A stretch of 64,000 bases of DNA from Terriglobus albidus (lineage in GTDB: Bacteria > Acidobacteriota > Terriglobia > Terriglobales > Acidobacteriaceae). Positions 32,267-41,558 of this stretch are shown here, piece after piece; position 1 is the first letter of the stretch, and the number at the start of each line of letters is the position of its first letter. A model generated the notes under the pieces. That model was given only the letters and a program-made list of their open reading frames with translations. It was not told the DNA's origin and did not search any database. The translations under genes and the position numbers were made by a program. The DNA lies in the NCBI RefSeq assembly GCF_025685425.1, contig NZ_JAGTAS010000048.1:124001-188000 (forward strand). Direction: 5' to 3'.

Positions 32267-35200
32267 ATGAAGCGCATTTTGCAGTATTTGTGTACCGTCG
32301 CGGCTGTACTGCTGCTGACCGGTATGCCCGCCTTGGCGCAGTCCGTGACAGGCAGCATCAGCGGTACGGTGACCGATCCAACCGGAGCAGTGATTCCGGG
32401 TGCGACGGTCACTCTTACCAATACCGACACCAATCAGATCATCCGCACCATCACTACCGGGAACTCCGGTACTTATTCCGCAACCTCTCTGCCATTGGGT
32501 ACCTATACGGTAGTGATCGAGGGCCCAGGCTTCTCCAGGCAGGTCGTCAACAAACTCGTGCTCCACGTCAACGATGCGTTGACCGTGAACGGTGCTCTCA
32601 AGCCAGGATCGACGGCAACCACCGTGGAGATTTCTGCCGATCAGGTTCAGCTTAACTTCGAGAATGCAACTGTGGCATCTCTGATCAACGGGGTGCAGAT
32701 GAAGGAACTGATTCTGAATAACCGCAACTACGAGCAACTCCTGGCACTTCAACCGGGCGTAGTTTACGGCGGCACCAGCGATCAACTCTATATCGGTAAC
32801 TCGCTGCCGAGCGGAACGACGGCGACGGTGGCCTTCTCTGTCAGCGGGAACCGCTCTTCCACGAATAATTGGACGATTGACGGCACCACGAACGTTGATC
32901 GTGGATCGAACCTGACGCTGCTTAGCTATCCCAGTGTCGACGCTATCGCCGAGTTCAAAACGCTACGCAACACCTATACGGCGGAGTTCGGCGGCAGCGT
33001 TGGCGGTCAGGTCAACGTTGTTACCCGCGGCGGGTCGAATAAGTTTCATGGCACGCTGTACGAGTTCTTCCGCAACGATGTCTTCAATGCGAACAACTAC
33101 TTTTCCAAGCTCAACGGTACAGTCCGCGCTCCGCTTCGTTACAACGACTTCGGAGGTACGGTCGGCGGTCCGATCTGGCGAGATCACACCTTCTTCTTCT
33201 TCTCCGGCGAATATCGCCGCGTCATCAATTACTCGCCGCTGACGCAGAATGGTGTTCCAACCGCTGCTGAGCGTCAGGGCAACTTCGGTTCCAGTACAGT
33301 CTGTACCCGCGTCAATATCGTCAGTGCGTCGAGCGCCAACTGCGGTAGCACTGGTACGGTGGTTCCTACCAGCAACATGGATGCGACTGCCCTTGCATAT
33401 GTAAAGGACATGTTCAATCCAGATGGCAGCAAGGTGCTTCTGCCGAATGCGCCAGCACTGGGGCCGAACTACATCATCTCCAACCAGCGGGCGCTCTATA
33501 ACGAGAATCAGGAGATTGCTCGTATTGACCATACGATCGGCAAAGTTCTGCTAACCGGCCGCATGATCTATGACGAGATTCCGACCCTCGAGCCGGGTGG
33601 CGCGTTTACCAATGCCTCCAGCCTTCCGGGCAATGGAAACACACTTAACCAGAGCAACACGAACTCCCCCGGACATAACTATCTTGGACGTGCCACGTGG
33701 ACGGCGACTCCGACTCTGGTTGTCGAAGGTGGTTATGACTATAGCTACGGCGCAATCCTGAGCACGCCAAGTGGATATATCTCGCAGAAGGCCTCCCCGG
33801 ATATTCAACCGACCCTGCCTTTTGCGACAACTCTGGGAATTGTCCCCACCTTCACCATGACCGGCGCAGTCGCCGGTACAAGCTCGGGGCAGTACAACGT
33901 TCTTAGCGTGGACCACAACGTCTTTGGACAAGTGACCAAGAACTTGGGCCGTCAAACGTTGATTGGAGGCGTTACGTATCACAACTACATGAAGACGGAG
34001 AACGCGACGATCAGCAATGCCGGCGTCTTCGGATTCACAGACGCTTTCAACCCGAACACGACGACTACCAAGAACTATCAGCAGTCGTTTGCCAACTTCC
34101 TTACCGGTTACGCCGCCAGCTTCAGCCAGGCGAGTATCGCGCTGACCCCAAAGTTGAAGGCAAATATGATCGAGTGGTTTGTACAGGACAACTACAAACT
34201 GCGTCCTAATCTGACGGTAAACCTGGGTGTGCGTTATAGCTACTTTGGCCAGCCAGTTGACCAGAACCACCTGCTGTCAAATTTTGATCCTTCGCAATAT
34301 GTCGCGGCTAATGCTCCGGCTCTCGATACGAACGGTCAGATCTGCGTGACGGGCGCGGCTTGCGCCGGTGGTACGACACCCAACCCCAGCTATGACAGGC
34401 TGAACGGAATCATTCTGGGTAATGGCGGTACGAATGGCCATCAGTCACCGTACGGAGCTTCGGTCAGCCCTTCCAAGAAGATGAACTTCGCTCCGCGCAT
34501 CGGTGCTTCCTGGTCGCCGTCTGGATCGGGCAAGACTGTTATCCGCGCGGGCTATGGAATCGCTTATGACGCGACGTTGTTTGGCACATACGAGCAGAAC
34601 AGCTTCACGAATCCACCGTATGTGACTTCGCTCTCGTATACGAATGTTCGTCTGAATAACCCCGCCGCCAGTTCGCCGACGACAACCACGACGCCATCAC
34701 CAAGCGCTCTGCGTGCTACAGATCCGAACTTCCGGGTTCCGTATACGCAGCAGTGGTCGTTCGGCATCCAGCAGGAGTTGGCGAGTAATATGGTCCTCTC
34801 CGCGGATTATGTCGGTAACCATGGCGTTCATCTGCAGGGCATCGTGGACATCAACGAGGTAACGCCGGGCGCTTACACGCAGGCCCCGCTTAATTTGGCT
34901 CCAAATGCGCCTACGTTCACCTCGTCGGCTTCAGAACTGGTGCTGAACCGGATTCGCCCGTACAGGGGCTACAACGCCATCAATATGGTGAAGACGGATT
35001 TCGGTTCAAACTACAGTGGTCTGCAAGTGCAATTGCAGAAACGCTTCAAGGGTGCGAATCTGATCGACTTCAACTACACCTGGTCAAAGGCCTTGACCGA
35101 CAACCAGACGGACCGTTCGACCGCAATTCAGGATCGTACGAATCCGCGCGGCGAATACGGCCGCAGCCAGATCGACCGTCGCCATGTCTTTACCGCAGAC

Positions 35201-35764
35201 TTCGTTTATGAATTGCCGTTCTATCGTGATCAGCAAGGATTTACCGGTCATCTGCTCGGTGGATGGCAGTTTACCGGCATCGTCGCGATGAACGGAGGCC
35301 TGCCGTTCACGGCCTCGACCAGCAATCTGGATCCAGGTGGTCTCGGCTTCCTTGGCGCCAGCTCGGCCGGCGGACGTCCTGACCAGGTTGCCGACGCGAA
35401 TTCTGGTCCCGGCCTCAAGACGCGACAGAAGTGGTTCAATACGGCTGCGTTTGCTCCGGTTCCGGTAGGTCAGGCGCGTCCCGGCAATGCCCGCCGCGGC
35501 ACCATCAATGGACCTGGATTCCAGCGCTGGGATCTTGGTTTCATGCGTAACTTCAAGCTGTCGGACGGCTTCCGCGGCTCGGACCATCGCATTGATCTGC
35601 AGTTCCGCGCGGAAAGTTATAACACCTTCAATCACACCAACTGGGCTTCCATCGGAGGGACAATCTCAAACACGGGGCAGACCACGGCTGGTACGAATTA
35701 CGGTGTCATTACCTCAGCGCGCGATCCCCGTATCTTGCAGGTGGCATTGAAGTTGAACTACTAG
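32267..35764 (+). CDS. TonB-dependent receptor, Oar-like with carboxypeptidase regulatory-like domain
   Basis: A 1165-residue outer-membrane protein: signal peptide about 1-25 (GMPALAQS), a carboxypeptidase-regulatory-like domain (about 27-110; GSISGTVTDPTGAVIPGATV), a plug domain (about 120-245; VQMKELILNNRNYEQLLALQ, NRSSTNNWTIDG, NVVTRGGSNKFHG) and a long beta barrel. This architecture, large and TonB-dependent, is abundant in acidobacteria and thought to take up plant polymers or large substrates. ATG at 32267 with Shine-Dalgarno GAGGAGG; a TTGACA hexamer lies at 32105 without a clear -10. Confidence 0.93.
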   Translation: MKRILQYLCTVAAVLLLTGMPALAQSVTGSISGTVTDPTGAVIPGATVTLTNTDTNQIIRTITTGNSGTYSATSLPLGTYTVVIEGPGFSRQVVNKLVLHVNDALTVNGALKPGSTATTVEISADQVQLNFENATVASLINGVQMKELILNNRNYEQLLALQPGVVYGGTSDQLYIGNSLPSGTTATVAFSVSGNRSSTNNWTIDGTTNVDRGSNLTLLSYPSVDAIAEFKTLRNTYTAEFGGSVGGQVNVVTRGGSNKFHGTLYEFFRNDVFNANNYFSKLNGTVRAPLRYNDFGGTVGGPIWRDHTFFFFSGEYRRVINYSPLTQNGVPTAAERQGNFGSSTVCTRVNIVSASSANCGSTGTVVPTSNMDATALAYVKDMFNPDGSKVLLPNAPALGPNYIISNQRALYNENQEIARIDHTIGKVLLTGRMIYDEIPTLEPGGAFTNASSLPGNGNTLNQSNTNSPGHNYLGRATWTATPTLVVEGGYDYSYGAILSTPSGYISQKASPDIQPTLPFATTLGIVPTFTMTGAVAGTSSGQYNVLSVDHNVFGQVTKNLGRQTLIGGVTYHNYMKTENATISNAGVFGFTDAFNPNTTTTKNYQQSFANFLTGYAASFSQASIALTPKLKANMIEWFVQDNYKLRPNLTVNLGVRYSYFGQPVDQNHLLSNFDPSQYVAANAPALDTNGQICVTGAACAGGTTPNPSYDRLNGIILGNGGTNGHQSPYGASVSPSKKMNFAPRIGASWSPSGSGKTVIRAGYGIAYDATLFGTYEQNSFTNPPYVTSLSYTNVRLNNPAASSPTTTTTPSPSALRATDPNFRVPYTQQWSFGIQQELASNMVLSADYVGNHGVHLQGIVDINEVTPGAYTQAPLNLAPNAPTFTSSASELVLNRIRPYRGYNAINMVKTDFGSNYSGLQVQLQKRFKGANLIDFNYTWSKALTDNQTDRSTAIQDRTNPRGEYGRSQIDRRHVFTADFVYELPFYRDQQGFTGHLLGGWQFTGIVAMNGGLPFTASTSNLDPGGLGFLGASSAGGRPDQVADANSGPGLKTRQKWFNTAAFAPVPVGQARPGNARRGTINGPGFQRWDLGFMRNFKLSDGFRGSDHRIDLQFRAESYNTFNHTNWASIGGTISNTGQTTAGTNYGVITSARDPRILQVALKLNY

Positions 35765-35789
35765 CGACGTCTCTTCATCAGACGTCAGT

Positions 35790-35820
35790 ACGGCGGCTGC
35801 TTCGGCGGCCGTCGTTCTTT
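35790..35820 (+). terminator. Probable terminator of the TonB-dependent receptor gene
   Basis: ACGGCGGCTGCTTCGGCGGCCGT forms a stem of about nine pairs with one mismatch and a TTC-type loop, followed by CGTTCTTTTTA. It lies 26 bases beyond the stop. Confidence 0.7.
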
Positions 35821-35951
35821 TTACAGGGAAATGGCTCCGTTCGGCGGCCCAAAAGCCCCACTCGCTGCAAATCTGACCCGAAATGGGGCACAACCGCGTA
35901 AAATGAACAGTGCATCACACGAGCTGCAACGCGGCATTGGAGGAAGTAGTT

Positions 35952-37148
35952 TTGGCGACACGCGACCGTTTTCTGTTTACCAGTGAGTCCGTAACCGAGG
36001 GACACCCTGACAAGATTGCCGATCAGGTATCGGATGCAATCCTGGACGCCTGCCTTGCGCAGGATCCCTATAGCCGTGTCGCTTGTGAGACCCTCACCTG
36101 CACCGGTCTGGTGATGGTTGCCGGCGAGATCACGACCAAGGCGTATGTCGACTTCCAGACCATCGTCCGCAACACGGTCAAGGCTATCGGCTACGACGAT
36201 GCCCTGAAGGGCTTCGACTGCCAGACCTGCGCCGTCATCTCCTCGATCAACAGCCAGTCGCCTGACATCGCCCAGGGTGTGGACACCGGCGGGGCCGGCG
36301 ACCAGGGCATGATGTTCGGCTATGCCACCAACGAGACGCCGGACTTTATGCCGACCCCGATCTCGCTGGCGCACAAGCTCTCGTTCCGCCTCTCCGAGGT
36401 CCGCAAGAACGGCCTGATGCCGTATCTGCGTCCCGACGGCAAGAGCCAGGTTACGGTCGAGTATGACGAGAACCATAAGCCCGTCCGTGTAGACGCGGTG
36501 GTTATCTCGACCCAGCATGCTGAGTTCAAGGATCGTGATCCGAATTCGACGCTGACCAATGAGCAGCTTCATGCCGACATTCTGAAGAACGTCATCCAGG
36601 CGGTCATTCCCGCCGAGCTGCTGGATGCCGACACCAAGTATCACATCAACCCGACCGGCCGCTTCGTTATCGGCGGACCGATGGGTGACTCGGGCCTGAC
36701 CGGCCGCAAGATCATCGTCGACACCTATGGCGGCATGGGCCGTCACGGCGGCGGCGCCTTCTCCGGTAAGGACGCAACCAAGGTCGACCGTTCAGCCGCT
36801 TACATGGCCCGTTATATCGCCAAGAACATCGTCGCTGCCGGTCTGGCCGACCGCGCCGAAGTTCAGCTTGCTTATGCGATCGGCGTCGCCGAGCCGGTTT
36901 CGGTTCTGGTGGATACCTTCGGCACCGGCAAGGTCTCCGAGGCGAAGATCACTGAGGCTGTCCGTGCGAACTTCTCGCTGACGCCGAAGGGCATCATCGA
37001 GACCCTCGAGCTTCGCCGCCCGATCTTCAAGCAGACTGCCGCCTACGGCCACTTTGGCCGCACCGGCGATGCGTTCACCTGGGAGAAGACCGACAAGGCT
37101 GCCGCTCTGAAGGCTGCCGTACAGCAGGAAGCGGTCGCCAGCAAGTAA
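35952..37148 (+). CDS. metK: S-adenosylmethionine synthetase
   Basis: Makes S-adenosylmethionine from methionine and ATP. The 398-residue protein has the family motifs [32 protein letters not shown] and the C-terminal phosphate loop [12 protein letters not shown], and YGHFGR near the end. The start is TTG at 35952: Shine-Dalgarno GGAGGA lies seven bases upstream and the next residues are the normal N terminus; a frame extended to 35910 lacks a comparable signal. Works with AhcY. No SAM riboswitch was recognised in the leader. Confidence 0.96.
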   Translation: MATRDRFLFTSESVTEGHPDKIADQVSDAILDACLAQDPYSRVACETLTCTGLVMVAGEITTKAYVDFQTIVRNTVKAIGYDDALKGFDCQTCAVISSINSQSPDIAQGVDTGGAGDQGMMFGYATNETPDFMPTPISLAHKLSFRLSEVRKNGLMPYLRPDGKSQVTVEYDENHKPVRVDAVVISTQHAEFKDRDPNSTLTNEQLHADILKNVIQAVIPAELLDADTKYHINPTGRFVIGGPMGDSGLTGRKIIVDTYGGMGRHGGGAFSGKDATKVDRSAAYMARYIAKNIVAAGLADRAEVQLAYAIGVAEPVSVLVDTFGTGKVSEAKITEAVRANFSLTPKGIIETLELRRPIFKQTAAYGHFGRTGDAFTWEKTDKAAALKAAVQQEAVASK

Positions 37149-37182
37149 TGGAATGATGGAATAAGGAATGATGCAATAAGTA
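37149..37182 (+). repeat. Post-stop GGAATGAT array before the metK terminator
   Basis: GGAATGAT GGAATAA GGAATGAT GCAATAA, a 7-8-nt period, fills the space between the metK stop and the terminator, as a GTTGAAT array does behind ahcY. Confidence 0.5.
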
Positions 37183-37210
37183 AAAGCGCCGCGCGAGCGG
37201 CGCTTTGCTT
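37183..37210 (+). terminator. Intrinsic terminator of metK
   Basis: Arms AAAGCGCCGC and GCGGCGCTTT form a perfect 10-bp stem with GCGA loop, followed by GCTTTTGG. Confidence 0.88.
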
Positions 37211-37295
37211 TTGGTAGGCTTTCACGCTCCGCGTAAGGCTATATCTATCGTGTCGCGTTCATCACGCCATTCTGACCGGCATGGTAGGTTGAAGT

Positions 37296-38381
37296 ATGCC
37301 CAAGACCGAGGTTCAGCCGCCGACGGTTTCCGGCGATAGCGGCTCCGGCAGAAAGCGCAAGCTTCTCTTCTGGGTGCTGTGTATTGCCGGCTGCTTCCAG
37401 TTCGCACAGGGATTTTCCATCACTCTGGCGCCCGCGTTTACCCTGCAGGATTTCGCCTATGGTCACGTTGAGAGCCCGTACCGCCGGCGCATCTTCATGG
37501 AGTGGGTCTACCGGGCATTTCTGCAGCTGCATGGTACCCGGATGTTTCATCTGGGCAAGCGCACCTTTACTCCGGAGCAGCAGGTTCTGTTTCTTACCGG
37601 CTTCGTGGCGTCAATTCTGATGGTTGTGGTGACCTGGACGCTGATCCGCCACCTGCTGGGACGCCAGACCCCATGGCAATGGATCTCTCTGGCCTCCATC
37701 TATATGCTCGATACCCATGAGTTGCTCTCCTTCGATATCCGGGCACAGTTTCCTTATGATCTGACCACGCCGGTATTTTTCGGGACTGGATTGTATGCCC
37801 TGATCAGCCGTAAGCGATGGCTTTATTACGTGGCTTTTCTGGTTGGAACGCTGAATCGCGAGACGACGATGTTCCTGCCGCTGCTGTTTGTTGTCTGCTC
37901 CTTGCCGGAGGAGTTTTCCTTGCGCCAGGCATGGCGGCAAATTCGTCCTCTTGTATTAGTCGAGGCAGCCGCTCAGTTGGTGGTATGGCAGCTGATGGTG
38001 ATGTGGTGCGAGCAAATGACCGGAGGACACGGTACCGGCATAGTGATCTCCTGGCGGAACAATCTGCATATCGTCTCCAACCCAACGCACTGGCCTCTCT
38101 TTGCCAGCATCTTCGGTTTTCTCTGGATCCCTCTGGTCCTGTTTCGTGACAGAGTTTCGGATATACGGCTGCGCCGCTGCGCGTATCTGCTTCTGCTCTG
38201 GGTCGCAGTGATGTTCTATACCGGGGATCCGCTGGAGATCCGTTTATATAACGAATGGATTCCTTACATGACGGTGTGCCTGGCGCTGATTCTCAGCAAC
38301 AGCGTGCTTATCGTTAGACGAGGGAATGCGGCAGCCGACCGGCCTGCGCAGGCGGCTGAGACTATGATTGCTCATTCGTGA
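37296..38381 (+). CDS. Hypothetical polytopic membrane protein
   Basis: A 361-residue integral membrane protein with eight or nine helices; a basic N-terminal cytoplasmic tail precedes the first (about 22-45). A periplasmic loop after helix 1 carries YRRRIFMEWVYRAFLQLHG, and GTLNRETTMFLPLLF follows later; an NRET/NRE motif of this kind is seen in uncharacterised membrane proteins related to glycosyltransferase C families. No catalytic assignment is made. Monocistronic between metK and GH105. Confidence 0.75.
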   Translation: MPKTEVQPPTVSGDSGSGRKRKLLFWVLCIAGCFQFAQGFSITLAPAFTLQDFAYGHVESPYRRRIFMEWVYRAFLQLHGTRMFHLGKRTFTPEQQVLFLTGFVASILMVVVTWTLIRHLLGRQTPWQWISLASIYMLDTHELLSFDIRAQFPYDLTTPVFFGTGLYALISRKRWLYYVAFLVGTLNRETTMFLPLLFVVCSLPEEFSLRQAWRQIRPLVLVEAAAQLVVWQLMVMWCEQMTGGHGTGIVISWRNNLHIVSNPTHWPLFASIFGFLWIPLVLFRDRVSDIRLRRCAYLLLLWVAVMFYTGDPLEIRLYNEWIPYMTVCLALILSNSVLIVRRGNAAADRPAQAAETMIAHS

Positions 38382-38536
38382 GCGAGTGAATGGCGATGCA
38401 TGGGGGAGAGTTTGTCGCGCCGTTGTTAGCGCTAACTCGGCTGATTCCTCTGAAATGGCGGAAAAACGAGTGCTCAACAAATGGTGGCTCCATTCGGTAC
38501 AATCCTCTCGTTCTAGAAGGAGAAATCGTTTTTCTT

Positions 38537-39613
38537 ATGAAGCTCCGCATCCTGGCTGCCCTACCTCTCTTTGCGACGGCTCTGTTGGCTCAGAAGCCCG
38601 GTGACAAGTACTTCACGAACTGGCCGGAAAATACCGACCCCAAGATTGTGGGAAAGAAGCTGGCCGACCATTTTGTTGTGAGCCCTCACCAGTACACGGC
38701 GACGATCCACTACTCAGAGGTCGGGGCATGGTACGGATCGCTGGAGTTCTCGAAGCTCACGAACGACACGGAGCTCCGTGACAAGCTGGTCAAGAAGTTC
38801 GAGCCGCTGATGCCTGGCGGCGCCGAGGAGTCCCGTATTCCGCAACGTCGCCACGTGGATGACTCAATCTTCGGCATCGTGCCCATCGAGATCGGCATCC
38901 TGACCAAGGACGAGAAGTATGCCAGCTACGGCAAGAGCTGGGCTGACCGTCAGTGGGAGAATCCCCAGCCGGACGGTCTTTCTGCCGAGACCCGCTACTG
39001 GATCGATGACATGTATATGCTCACCATCCTGCAGCTTCAGGAGTATCGCGCTTCGGGCGATAAGAAGTACCTGAACCGCACGGCAAAGGAGATGGTGAGC
39101 TATCTCGATAAGCTGCAGCAGCCGAACGGTCTCTTTTACCATGCGCCCGATGTGCCCTACTTCTGGGGACGTGGTGATGGCTGGGTTGCTGTTGGTATGG
39201 CCGAGATGCTGCGGGACCTGCCTGACAATCACCCGGATCGCGCCCGCATCCTGAAGGGCTACAGGCTGATGATGGCCGGCCTTCTGAAGTACCAGGGCAA
39301 GGATGGCATGTGGCGTGAGCTGATCGACAAGGACGATGCCTGGCCGGAGAGTTCGAGCTCGGCAATGTTTACCTACGCCTTTATCACCGGTGTGAAGAAC
39401 GGCTGGCTGCCGGAGGCTGAGTATGGTCCTGCGGCTCGTAAGGGATGGATCGCCGTTGCTGGTTATATCGACCAGAACAGTGACATTACGCAGGTGTGCG
39501 AAGGCACGGGCAAGAAGAATGATCTTGCCTACTACTACGCTCGCCGCCGCCGCACGGGCGACTTCCACGGCCAGGAAGCCGCCATCTGGTGCACCAACGC
39601 ACTGCTGCGGTAG
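38537..39613 (+). CDS. Secreted GH105 unsaturated rhamnogalacturonyl hydrolase
   Basis: A 358-residue exported (alpha/alpha)6-barrel enzyme with signal peptide about 1-18. Motifs fit YteR/RhiN-type hydrolases: RHVDDSIFGIVPIEIG, YWIDDMYMLTILQLQEYRASGD with the catalytic Asp pair, PYFWGRGDGWVAVGMAEML and SSSAMFTYAFITGVKNGWL. It would remove the unsaturated uronic acid from lyase-made pectin fragments, leaving rhamnose-containing sugars. Start decided by Shine-Dalgarno AAGGAGAAA and the signal peptide; the open frame continues 49 codons upstream without these. Confidence 0.92.
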   Translation: MKLRILAALPLFATALLAQKPGDKYFTNWPENTDPKIVGKKLADHFVVSPHQYTATIHYSEVGAWYGSLEFSKLTNDTELRDKLVKKFEPLMPGGAEESRIPQRRHVDDSIFGIVPIEIGILTKDEKYASYGKSWADRQWENPQPDGLSAETRYWIDDMYMLTILQLQEYRASGDKKYLNRTAKEMVSYLDKLQQPNGLFYHAPDVPYFWGRGDGWVAVGMAEMLRDLPDNHPDRARILKGYRLMMAGLLKYQGKDGMWRELIDKDDAWPESSSSAMFTYAFITGVKNGWLPEAEYGPAARKGWIAVAGYIDQNSDITQVCEGTGKKNDLAYYYARRRRTGDFHGQEAAIWCTNALLR

Positions 39614-39663
39614 ATGAGTAGAGTTGAAACCAGGAGCCTTCGATGAAGAGGCTGGTCGTTTCT

Positions 39664-39801
39664 AGATGTGAACCGGTTCTCGTACAGTCTCCCAGCCGCC
39701 GCCAGCGGAGGCTGGGAGCCATCAGTAAGCAGGGCAACCAGTTCATGCGCCAGCTGCTGGTTGAAGAGCGTCGCCGGCTCGAGTGCCGTCTCTTCAAATA
39801 A
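39664..39801 (+). pseudogene. IS110-family transposase, C-terminal remnant
   Basis: The frame ending with TAA at 39799-39801 reads RLGAISKQGNQFMRQLLVEE, which matches the conserved Transposase_20 (IS116/IS110/IS902) C-terminal motif, preceded by VLVQSPSRRQ. Only about 45 codons survive; the DEDD catalytic domain is absent. No terminal repeats were recognised. The fragment indicates an old insertion in the GH105-acyltransferase gap; the rest of this 293-base gap shows no gene. Confidence 0.7.
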
Positions 39802-39906
39802 TGAGTGTTAAAAGCTGATAGGTAGAGCGGTAAAGGGTAAGCCGGGGTCAGCTATACTTGAGGAACGTCGCTCCCCAATCCAAATTCAGAGGCATCAGGT
39901 CTCCAT

Positions 39907-41109
39907 ATGAGTGCTGAACTGAGGCAGAAGTCTGTGTCCACATTTGGTCCTATCGACTTCAAGAACCGCATGCCGGCTCTGGATGGTCTGAGAGCGATGG
40001 CCATCACCATGGTTTTTTTGGAGCATTACGCCGGAGGGTCGCACGGCGGCGTGCTGCTGCGGATTGTGAACATGGTGCGCGGACACCTGGGGGTTGGTGT
40101 CGACCTGTTCTTTGTACTCTCCGGATTTCTGATTACCGGTATCTTGTACGACACGCGGGAAGACAGCTACTATTTCAAACGTTTTTTCGCCAGGCGAGCC
40201 GTCCGTATCTTCCCTGTCTACTACGGCATTTTTGCGGTGATGGGCCTGCTGACTCTTATCTTTCATTACCGCTGGTATTGGCTGCAATCCACATTCTTCG
40301 TGTATCTGGGAAATTTCTTCGGGAACTGGGACCCCCGGCTGTACAACCTGGTTTCGCCGACCAATCCCCGAGCTAATATTCAGTTCGGTCACTTCTGGTC
40401 GTTGTGCGTCGAGGAACAGTTCTACCTCGTCTGGCCATTTGTGGTTTGGATGATACGCGACCGGGTCCGGCTGATTCGGATCGCAGGTTTGATCTCCGTA
40501 TTTGCGCTGCTTGCCCGGGTTGCCATGTTCTGGCTATTCAGTCCTGAGATAGCAGAGCGGTGGGTCGTTCGGGCATTGCCGTTCCGCGCGGACGCCCTTC
40601 TGATCGGCGCGATTCTGGCGCTACTCTTACGTGGGGAGCGCGCTGCTATCTGGCAGCGCCGCATGACAGGAGTGTTTGCCGTTTCCTTGCCTGTGAGCGT
40701 CCTCATTCTGGCAATGCCTCATGCATGGCCAAACCCCTGGGAATACACGCTGGGAATGATGTTTATCGCGCTCGCTTCGGCAGGTTTGATCGCCATGACG
40801 ATTCGGACCGGCACACGTACTTTCCGTCTGTTCAATCTCCGTGGACTACGCGTGATCGGGAAGTACAGTTACGGTTTCTATGTCTTTCACTACCTCTTTG
40901 CGCAGGCGTGGATCGGCCTGCTGGTTCTGCTGGGCGACAGATTCCATTCCTTGGCCAAGGCAGGTTTGATCGCAATTCCGCTAAATTACGTCGTTACATT
41001 CCTTGCGGCGAAGTTCAGCTACGACTTGTTTGAGTCAAAGTTCCTGAAGCTCAAACGCCACTTCGAATACGATCTCGAGCAGAAGACTCACCAGCATGCA
41101 TTCCGGTAG
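39907..41109 (+). CDS. Acyltransferase-3 (OafA/YrhL-like) membrane protein 1
   Basis: A 400-residue protein with about ten membrane helices. It begins its domain with MPALDGLRAMAITMVFLEHY, carrying the conserved His of acyltransferase-3 enzymes, then VGVDLFFVLSGFLITGIL, FFARRAVRIFPVYYG and FWSLCVEEQFYLVWPFVVW. These enzymes transfer acyl groups, usually acetyl, to surface sugars or lipids. First of three such genes. ATG with weak upstream AGG. No extra SGNH domain. Confidence 0.9.
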   Translation: MSAELRQKSVSTFGPIDFKNRMPALDGLRAMAITMVFLEHYAGGSHGGVLLRIVNMVRGHLGVGVDLFFVLSGFLITGILYDTREDSYYFKRFFARRAVRIFPVYYGIFAVMGLLTLIFHYRWYWLQSTFFVYLGNFFGNWDPRLYNLVSPTNPRANIQFGHFWSLCVEEQFYLVWPFVVWMIRDRVRLIRIAGLISVFALLARVAMFWLFSPEIAERWVVRALPFRADALLIGAILALLLRGERAAIWQRRMTGVFAVSLPVSVLILAMPHAWPNPWEYTLGMMFIALASAGLIAMTIRTGTRTFRLFNLRGLRVIGKYSYGFYVFHYLFAQAWIGLLVLLGDRFHSLAKAGLIAIPLNYVVTFLAAKFSYDLFESKFLKLKRHFEYDLEQKTHQHAFR

Positions 41110-41305
41110 GTTCCGGCACATAATCTGGGTGGACACACCCGTTCCTGTAACTTCAACGAGCAAATTCGTCCAGGACACTGATACCAGGGTCTGATGCCTC
41201 TGAATTAACAGAGAAAGAACGAGTGAAGCTGTGCTTCACTCCAGCGAAACAAGCTCGCTGGGCAACCCATATGCTCGAACCATATAAGCTTCGCCATCCT
41301 GCACT

Positions 41306-41345
41306 CGAGCATTTTCCCTGTTGCTGGGTATCCCGGAAGGCGGTG
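41306..41345. repeat. MITE-like element, left-end fragment
   Basis: GAGCATTTTCCCTGT then TGCTGGGTATCCCGGAAGG, identical to the reverse-oriented family; the right half is missing and replaced by the accD-like fragment. Confidence 0.7.
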
Positions 41346-41357
41346 TGCAGCCGCGCG

Positions 41358-41465
41358 GTCTCTGCAGCGTTCCTTCTGCAGCACGGCTTCTTCGATCGCG
41401 TCGTCTCACGCCGCGAACTGAAGGACTACAACATCCGAGCTCTAAGCTTCATGAACATGCAATGA
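41358..41465 (+). pseudogene. accD: C-terminal remnant resembling acetyl-CoA carboxylase beta subunit
   Basis: The frame to the TGA at 41463-41465 reads AAFLLQHGFFDRVVSRRELK and continues DYNIRALSFMN. This resembles the end of AccD (FLLEHGxxDxIVxRxELK pattern). About 35 codons remain, without start, zinc ribbon or biotin-binding parts. Probably a gene fragment captured or left by rearrangement next to a MITE end. Recognition is by motif memory only. Confidence 0.45.
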
Positions 41466-41558
41466 CGCAGTCGCCGGAAAGCCGTTAGTATGAAAGCAGC
41501 TTTAGCGCGACGATTCACGTCGTAGGCTGCTCCGATCTCAAAATCTTTTGAGGACAAG

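Larger units (their letters stand above)
41110..41558. other. Non-coding gap with MITE end and accD-like remnant
   Basis: A 449-base gap. It holds a word CAACGAGCAAATTCGTCC (41155-41172), a MITE left-end fragment (41306-41345), the accD-like remnant (41358-41465) and the TTG start region of the next gene. No complete gene was seen. Confidence 0.7.

Noticed and set aside
35813-35951. SAM riboswitch ahead of metK
   Set aside because: No conserved SAM-I or SAM-II core or kink-turn sequence was seen in the 5' region; only the previous gene's terminator is clear.
35910-35951. Upstream start for metK adding 14 residues
   Set aside because: The added residues are not family-like, and GGAGGA is ideally placed for the TTG at 35952.
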